This document shows positions 58,801-64,000 of a stretch of DNA of 64,000 bases, one piece after another. This DNA is from Branchiostoma floridae (Eukaryota; Chordata; Leptocardii; Amphioxiformes; Branchiostomatidae): positions 26,360,433-26,424,432 of the forward strand of contig NC_049982.1 of NCBI RefSeq assembly GCF_000003815.2, written 5' to 3'. The stretch's first letter is position 1. Every line of letters starts with the position of its first letter. Below the pieces are notes generated by a model. That model ran no database searches. It saw only the letters and a program-made list of their open reading frames with translations, and was not told where the DNA came from. A program made the translations under genes and the position numbers.

Positions 58801-59448
58801 ACACAGTGTAATGAGTGATAACAGGTTGACAGACAGTGGTTTCAAAAATTGTAATTGTTTTTCCAAATACTGCAGTTTTAAACTTGTCTGTCAACGTGAT
58901 ATACCTAAATACCTTGTAAATACGGCGGATTTAGGTTACCCCTTGGATAAAGGTCAACTGGCATTACATCAATTTCATTGTGCATCTTAAGTACAGAATT
59001 ATGATGTACATGTACTATTATAATGTACCTAATATGTTTTTAACTCATCAAATTTTTCAGATTTTTTTTTAACTTGTCCAACTCGGCCTGGCAATGTAAG
59101 GGACTTTGAAGCTAAGGATGTAAGATTATGCCAACACCCTCTGTAAAAACTAAAACTTTATGCAGAAATGTATCTACTTGAGGCTTTTTAGCTCTGGACT
59201 GTTTATTTGATGTTGACGTTTTGTATTTGAGACTTATAATGTCATTTCTATATACAGGAGCGGTTGGCAGTACCATCCTGGCTTTCATCCTTCCTTGTGC
59301 AATTCACTTGAAACTCTACAGGGGGAGCCTCAGCTACATGGTCATGACCAAGGATGTGCTGATCATCATATTTGGGTTGGTGGGTGGGAGCGTGAGTCTC
59401 TACTCTGTCATACGGAGAATGGTTCACCAGTTTTCAAAGCACTTGTAG
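52832..59448 (+). CDS. AAAP-family amino-acid transporter, SLC36-like, 667 aa
   Basis: Nine exons: 52832-52848, 53689-53800, 54231-55239, 55637-55734, 56242-56424, 57462-57558, 57980-58170, 58604-58709, 59258-59448, joining in frame to TAG. Family: membrane carriers moving small amino acids, usually with protons, at the plasma or lysosomal membrane. Evidence: TM1 FANIVKAFIGSNYIGMPFAF, TM2 with GLVLIASITDHCCHLIVDC, then the SLC36-like order FPVFFGQVTGAFEGIGTVIPIE, LILGCFGVVGYLRYG, and about 10-11 hydrophobic segments in all. Exon 3 carries a 185-residue Ser/Thr-rich insert (residues about 146-330) with six N-glycosylation sequons (N154, N170, N266, N277, N299, N314). Exon 7 adds a Ser/Asn/Gln then acidic loop. 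Family members are about 470-500 aa, so these inserts explain the length. Intron 3 uses a GC donor. SLC36 versus SLC38 or AVT placement needs a tree. Confidence 0.85.
54139..54179. repeat. Single end of the 5995-6218 MITE family
   Basis: CACACCTTTATCCGAGGGTAACCTATGTCCGTTGTTT matches one terminal inverted repeat plus inner flank of 5995-6218. No partner end is visible nearby, so it is a solo end or a truncated copy, 52 bp before transporter exon 3. Confidence 0.6.
55520..55600. repeat. SINE fragment in transporter intron 3
   Basis: AAGTGCCTTTCCCAAGGACA matches the body of the SINE at 34620-35037 with one difference; the remainder is decayed. Confidence 0.5.
57256..57372. repeat. Foldback repeat with ~39-bp arms, transporter intron 5
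   Basis: GGCAGAATGGATCATTCCAA...TTTCATCCCAAA (57256-57294) pairs with its complement at 57335-57372 with a couple of mismatches. Non-coding. Confidence 0.75.
57910..57935. repeat. (AC)n microsatellite, about 13 units
   Basis: Uninterrupted AC dinucleotide run in transporter intron 6, about 45 bp before exon 7. Confidence 0.95.
58756..58960. mobile_element. Diverged MITE of the 5995-6218 family
   Basis: Contains GGGTAACGTATATCC near the left and GGTTACCCCTTGGATAAAGGTCAACT at the right, with an internal GTTGACAGACAG/CTTGTCTGTCAAC inverted pair, matching the organisation of 5995-6218. Left limit uncertain. In transporter intron 8. Confidence 0.6.
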
Positions 59449-60979
59449 ATGCAATGGTCCTTTTTCTGGGACTTTCAATTGTTGTACATAATTGTATATA
59501 TTCTTTATCATTCTTGAAAAAGATCATGGTCTTAAATTTTTTCTGAAAAAATGGTTTTTAGAATGCTGGAGATGTTGATATTTTTACATGGCTATCCAAG
59601 ACAAAGCATTGAAACTGCTGTCACTGTATTTTACATTATCGTGTATAAATGTTACATGCACAATTCTGCTCTTTGCAGATCTTTTACAGCATTTATGTAT
59701 TGTTTTAATGGTGTTTGTTGCATATTTGAAGCTCTCATTGACTCAGCCACATCATGTTTAGGTGTAAAATTTCTCTATAAAGTCTTTCCTGCACCAAATG
59801 GTGCGTAGGGCGGTGCCCATCCCTTAGCCACACAACTTTGTGCAATCACTACAGCAGGGGGCTGTCTACTGCGTAGTGGTGCGTGTGTGTTCAAATGCCA
59901 ATAAGTCTTTCCCAAACCATAATCTTGCCCAAAGCAGTGTGTGCCATTTGATATGACTCGGCCAGGGTATCAAACTTACGACCTACCGAATACAAAGTAC
60001 TGACCACTCTACTTTCTTGGCCTTTGCATCCGTCGTATGTAAACAAAACATGTTTGAATTCCAACAGAAATTCAGGGTACTTCTATATGTGGTGAATAGT
60101 GAGATTGTTTGTAAAGATTTGTTAGTGACTTGTACATGTGCAATCTTGCCACTTCTTTCCAATATTCTTTTATTTTCTTACATATTTATCTATGTAATAA
60201 CAGACATATACATGTAACTGGGAATGAAGCTTATAATAAGTGGTCTTTTGGGCAAGGTACATGTAACACGTGCAATGTGGTAACTTTTGTCCATTCTTTA
60301 TACACGTATGTTCTCCATTCTTTATACAGGTATGTTCTATGTTGGAACATAAGCTTTGTGGTGTGTTGAGAAAAGTGCACATTTTATTGTTATTGTACGA
60401 AATTTTATCTTCTTGTCTTTGAAATCATATTTTTGATGGAACAGTTAGCTTGATAATTCAGCTTATTCCATTTTGAATTTAATCAGGAAATGCAGAGAAA
60501 GTATTTTAGATGAAATCTATGATGCAATGGTTTTCATAGGGTTTGTAAGATTTTATTGGATTCTTTAAACTACCTCTGCATTCACTTTTAAATGGAAAAT
60601 CTCTTCTTGAATGTGGAAGGTGTGCTTTATATGGTCTTCACTTTTTTTTAGATCATGAAACTTTCAGCTGAGCACCCATTTTGTTTCTGAAATAAGTGAA
60701 ATGAAAATGTTTTGGCAGCGCATGTTGATTAAATCACATGTACATGTACCAGTTAAATATCACCATATGAATCAACACCAAAAGTTCATGTTTTGTTATC
60801 AATAGTCCTTGTCTTCCTATGGTACTTACAGACTTTTCACCACTCAATGCACTAAAACTTGAAACTTCATCCTTATAAAGATCAATCTGACTGGTATGTT
60901 GACTTGGTGCCTCCACTGGGGAAAATATATATTATGTGTTGTGTTGCAATAAGCTCTCGGCCAAGAACTTACAAATAAA
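59449..60979 (+). other. Probable 3' UTR of the transporter
   Basis: Non-coding after the stop; AATAAA at 60974-60979 followed by an A-rich run is a good poly(A) candidate, giving about 1.5 kb. Around 59800-60020 there is SINE-like sequence without clear boundaries. Confidence 0.45.
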
Positions 60980-61937
60980 AAAAAATTGAAAAGAAAAATT
61001 ATTGGATACCTGTTCATTCTTTTATTCTTACAGAGAAGAGGTTAATTTTTTTTTCTCATGTATATGATAATCAAGGAATTAAATAGCTGTAGTCTAAGTT
61101 GTTTGCAACAATATTTGGGAATGAAAATTATGTCTAGCTAGTCAAGTGCCCTTCACTTCAGTGTTTATACCGGTATTCCACTGAACGACCTGTCAAACCT
61201 AACCTAAATCTACCATAGCTATCTGTTGAGGATGCTCCTACAGTTAACTAGGTTTGTTTGTTTATTAGGAATCTCCATTAGTTACATTGAACTATTCTTC
61301 CTGGAGTCCTCATTAGGTAGCAATTAGTTATACTCTACCATATACAGTGGCAATATCTATCGGTGATTGTCTCTTTCTGTTAAGACAGAATGCAAAATGG
61401 AACAACAAACTCTTGTTTCAGTCCAGAATAATTTATTCTTCTAAAAAACAGAACATGGAATACAGTACTCTTTGGCAGACGTACAACAAATGCTTGTCCT
61501 TGTGTAGTAAAAACAAGTTGTTTCCAACCTTCCAACATGGAAGGTCTACAGGAATGTATCCCACAATACCTTGGTAGTTGTGTACAGTGGAAAATGCATC
61601 TATTGAATAGTATGTTAACCATCAACCTGCTAAGGTAGCTATTTTGCACCAGATTTGTATTGGTTCTGGGGTAAGGTAGCAGGAAAAGGGTTAATCACTT
61701 TCCAGATACATGTTATAAGGCTTCAACTACCATCCCAGAATGTAACATTTTGCTCCAAAGAATGTTATACAAAAGTACAAAAAAGCTTTTTTTGATAACA
61801 ATAACTAGTAAAAAGTGTTCAGCATAGTTGTGACAATGTAACATAAAAAGTAAAGCAATATTTTAATGACTTCCACAATATGTTAACAAAGAAAAAAATA
61901 TAAATCTGAAATCATCTTATCTTAACATAAACTGATC
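60980..61937. other. Region between convergent 3' ends
   Basis: AT-rich; no gene recognised. Minus-strand AATAAA (TTTATT at 61432-61437) could end the phosphatase transcript. Confidence 0.4.
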
Positions 61938-62095
61938 TATGGGCTATTCCATCTTAGTCAAGGGGCTTCAACGACCTACATGTTATGTCAAAAATGCTTG
62001 CTTTTCGATTTTCATTAACTTGGAAATTTTCAGAATAGGCAGCTAGAGAAAGATTTTTGTTGGTCCTCCAAAAATGTGTGATGGAATAGCCCATA
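61938..62095. mobile_element. Small MITE with 16-bp perfect ends
   Basis: TATGGGCTATTCCATC (61938-61953) and its exact complement GATGGAATAGCCCATA (62080-62095) bound a 158-bp AT-rich element. If TAT/ATA is not part of the end, the terminal repeat is 13 bp. It would lie in the 3' UTR or downstream region of the phosphatase gene. Confidence 0.7.
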
Positions 62096-62730
62096 CAAAG
62101 CTCCATATACACGCACTACATAATACAAAAACTTTCTTGGTGAAAAAGGTACACTTTGGTGGTAGCTTTAACATGATTCTCTATGACTTGTCAATGCCAT
62201 TTTACGCTCTAGTTTTCCTGTATTTTTTAAGTACAAAAGAATTCTCACTTTGCTGTAACTACTTGTATATGTCCCTGCCTTGTGTGCCTATGACACTAAA
62301 CATTCCTGATGAAATAAATATGGATAGTTCAACTATGGAAAGAACAATCTTGCATAATATATTGCACTGAGGTATTTTTGTTACCATAACAGTTGTACAG
62401 GGCACTTCTCACACTCATTGAGGGTAGAAAAAACGGCAAAGCTATCCTAGACTGGAGGTTTTAATCCACTCCTATCCGGAAAGAGAGGAACTCCACAATA
62501 TTGTTCACAGACAAATTTGCTATTTTGTCACTAGGAATTGCTTCTTGTTACCGCAAAGTTCTGAGTGGTGGACCCTAACAAACTGACACTTAGTAGCGAG
62601 GCTGCTAACTCTTTGCCAACGAAGGCAATCCAGCCAGTCCATGGCACCTTTGCCAGTGGCTGGACTTGAAAAATAGACGAACCAGCGTCTTTTCAATCAA
62701 GTCTTAAATGTTTAAGACGTCAAAGTCTCC
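62096..62730 (-). other. Probable 3' UTR of the phosphatase gene
   Basis: Non-coding sequence after the phosphatase stop on the minus strand. ATAAATAT near 62317 reads as an AU-rich ATATTTAT on the mRNA strand, which would fit the rapid decay typical of this gene class, but one motif is weak evidence. Confidence 0.35.
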
Positions 62731-63907
62731 TCAAGAAGGTGACATGAGCGGCTGGTCTTGCCTTGGCATGGGAAAGACGAAACAGGGCGACCGTGCGAGA
62801 GGAGCACACGAGGCCGACCTGATCCTTTTCCTGGGCGCGGGAGAGGAGATAGATGTAGAAGGGCTGGAACAGAAGGGGCGCACTTCTCCATGGCTGCTGC
62901 AGTTCTTTGCATTTCCACTGGGAGGCGCCGCTGAGTGGAGCTGGGCCTCCCACTGCAGGAGCTGTCCCATGAAGTTGAAGTTGGGGCTGATGACGCTGCG
63001 GCGCTGCTTCACGAAGTCGAAGGCCTCGTCCAGACGTACCCTGTTGGTGTGCATGAGGTAGGCGAGGCAGATGGTCGCTGAACGGGACACGCCGGCGTGA
63101 CAGTGGACCAGCACACGACCTCCGGACAGCTTTACAAGATCTGTGAATCAAATTGAAAAAATGGTCAAAATCAAATAACTTTTAACACAGCACAAAATCT
63201 AACTTTTACCTTGAAGTGAATAAGAAATCAGCAACCATTGCTCTAAAGAGCTGGTGACTCAAATTAAAAACTTGACAACTGTTGACAACTTTGAAGGAAC
63301 ACCAAGAAGTCAGTTAAGACTTTTTAAAGGAAGGAGGTCCTTACCTATGTAGTCGATGGCCTCCTGAAACCAGGCCTGGATGTCAGCATTTTGTGTGTCC
63401 TCCACAGGGATGCACTTGTACATGTACTCTGACTCAAAGTGGTTGGGGCAGGTACGGGAGACATTCAGCAAGGCTGTGATACCCTGTGAACAAAACAGAT
63501 CACAAACATCAGAATATTGTACTAGTATTTGCTTGTGAAATCTCTACAAAAGGAACAATATGATGTAGTTGATATTTCTATTGTACACATCAACAAATCA
63601 TGTTTATTAGAGCGTAACTGAAAAAGAAATCTAAATGTCTAAACAAATTAGTAACTTACCAGTGCTTCTAACATATCTTTCCTTGAGGCGTGGTAGCCGC
63701 TGCCCAGGTACAGGTAAGGCAGGATCTCTACGGGCTGGCCCCTGTCGTATACCGGCTCGCTGCCAGGGGTCGCTGTTGAGAAGGCTGACGTGGAGTGGGC
63801 CGTGAGTGTTGCAGACGATGTTGGGGAGGAGAAACCGAAGGGACTGACGGGCGGGCTGCTCCACTGGCACAAGTCGGGGTACTCCGCGCTGAACTTGTCA
63901 AAACCGC
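62731..63907 (-). CDS. Dual-specificity MAP-kinase phosphatase (DUSP1/2/4/5 group), C-terminal three exons (partial)
   Basis: Exons in gene order 63660-63907, 63345-63483, 62731-63140, GT-AG and in frame; upstream exons lie beyond the window, so the rhodanese-like/kinase-docking domain is not seen. About 265 residues are present. The enzyme removes phosphate from Thr and Tyr of ERK, JNK or p38. Evidence: GGFDKFSAEYPDLC linker, then PVEILPYLYLGSGYHASRKD, general-acid region IPVEDTQNADI, and the active site HCHAGVSRSAT (HCX5R) followed by CLAYLM.TNRV.LDEAF.FVKQRRS.ISPNF.FMGQLL. These match inducible nuclear MKPs most closely, especially DUSP1 and DUSP4. The tail after that block is Ser/Pro-rich and not conserved. 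Convergent with the amino-acid transporter. Exact paralogue is unresolved, so no symbol is given. Confidence 0.93.
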
Positions 63908-64000
63908 CTGGAAAGTAAATATTGAAACGTCAGCCATTGTTGCTCACCTCATCTTGGCTGTTTGCCCGATGTTTCCTGACAAATATCTGCTATTTACATA

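Noticed and set aside
62720-63151. Longer alternative minus-strand frame over the phosphatase last exon
   Set aside because: A different frame from the HCX5R active site; a shadow of the real exon.

Overview
The window is animal nuclear DNA: multi-exon genes with GT-AG introns, AT-rich introns and intergenic DNA, GC-rich coding exons, and many short non-autonomous DNA transposons. Gene content and intron-exon style are those of an invertebrate deuterostome, and amphioxus (Branchiostoma) is my best guess; that is inference and no species can be proved by eye. Two runs of N (25719-26157 and 49759-49858) show it is a draft assembly.

Layout, left to right: (1) the last two coding exons of LETM1 (935-1583, +); (2) a repeat-rich spacer holding two foldback elements and a MITE; (3) a complete three-exon ADP/ATP translocase (6975-11662, +, 298 aa); (4) the ciliary gene CFAP43 on the minus strand, 43314 down to 14778, which I could read as 36 exons joining in frame to 1673 aa, with 16 exons of WD40 propeller followed by 20 of mostly coiled coil; its introns carry most of the repeats (hAT-type MITE pair, a tRNA-derived SINE with target-site duplication, a 43-bp minisatellite, several small inverted-repeat families); (5) head-to-head with it, STARD7 (43997-50523, +, 8 exons, 401 aa), whose first intron carries a Mutator-like foldback element; (6) an AAAP-family amino-acid transporter (52832-59448, +, 9 exons, 667 aa) with a large glycosylation-rich loop and one GC-AG intron; (7) convergent to it, the last three exons of a MAP-kinase phosphatase of the DUSP1/2/4/5 group (62731-63907, -), cut by the window edge.

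The genes do not form an operon or single pathway. Three act in mitochondria (LETM1 cation exchange, ADP/ATP carrier, STARD7 phosphatidylcholine delivery), CFAP43 acts in the axoneme, the transporter in a plasma or lysosomal membrane, and the phosphatase on MAP kinases. The 682 bp between CFAP43 and STARD7 holds a compact promoter with an RFX X-box-like site, a CCAAT box and a perfect NRF1 palindrome.

I found no evidence for a wholly new biological system. The most useful unusual signals are the transposon structures with recognisable target-site duplications, a foldback family that coincides with an assembly gap, the minisatellite that is open in three frames, the enlarged transporter loop, and an apparently damaged STARD7 exon beside the second gap.
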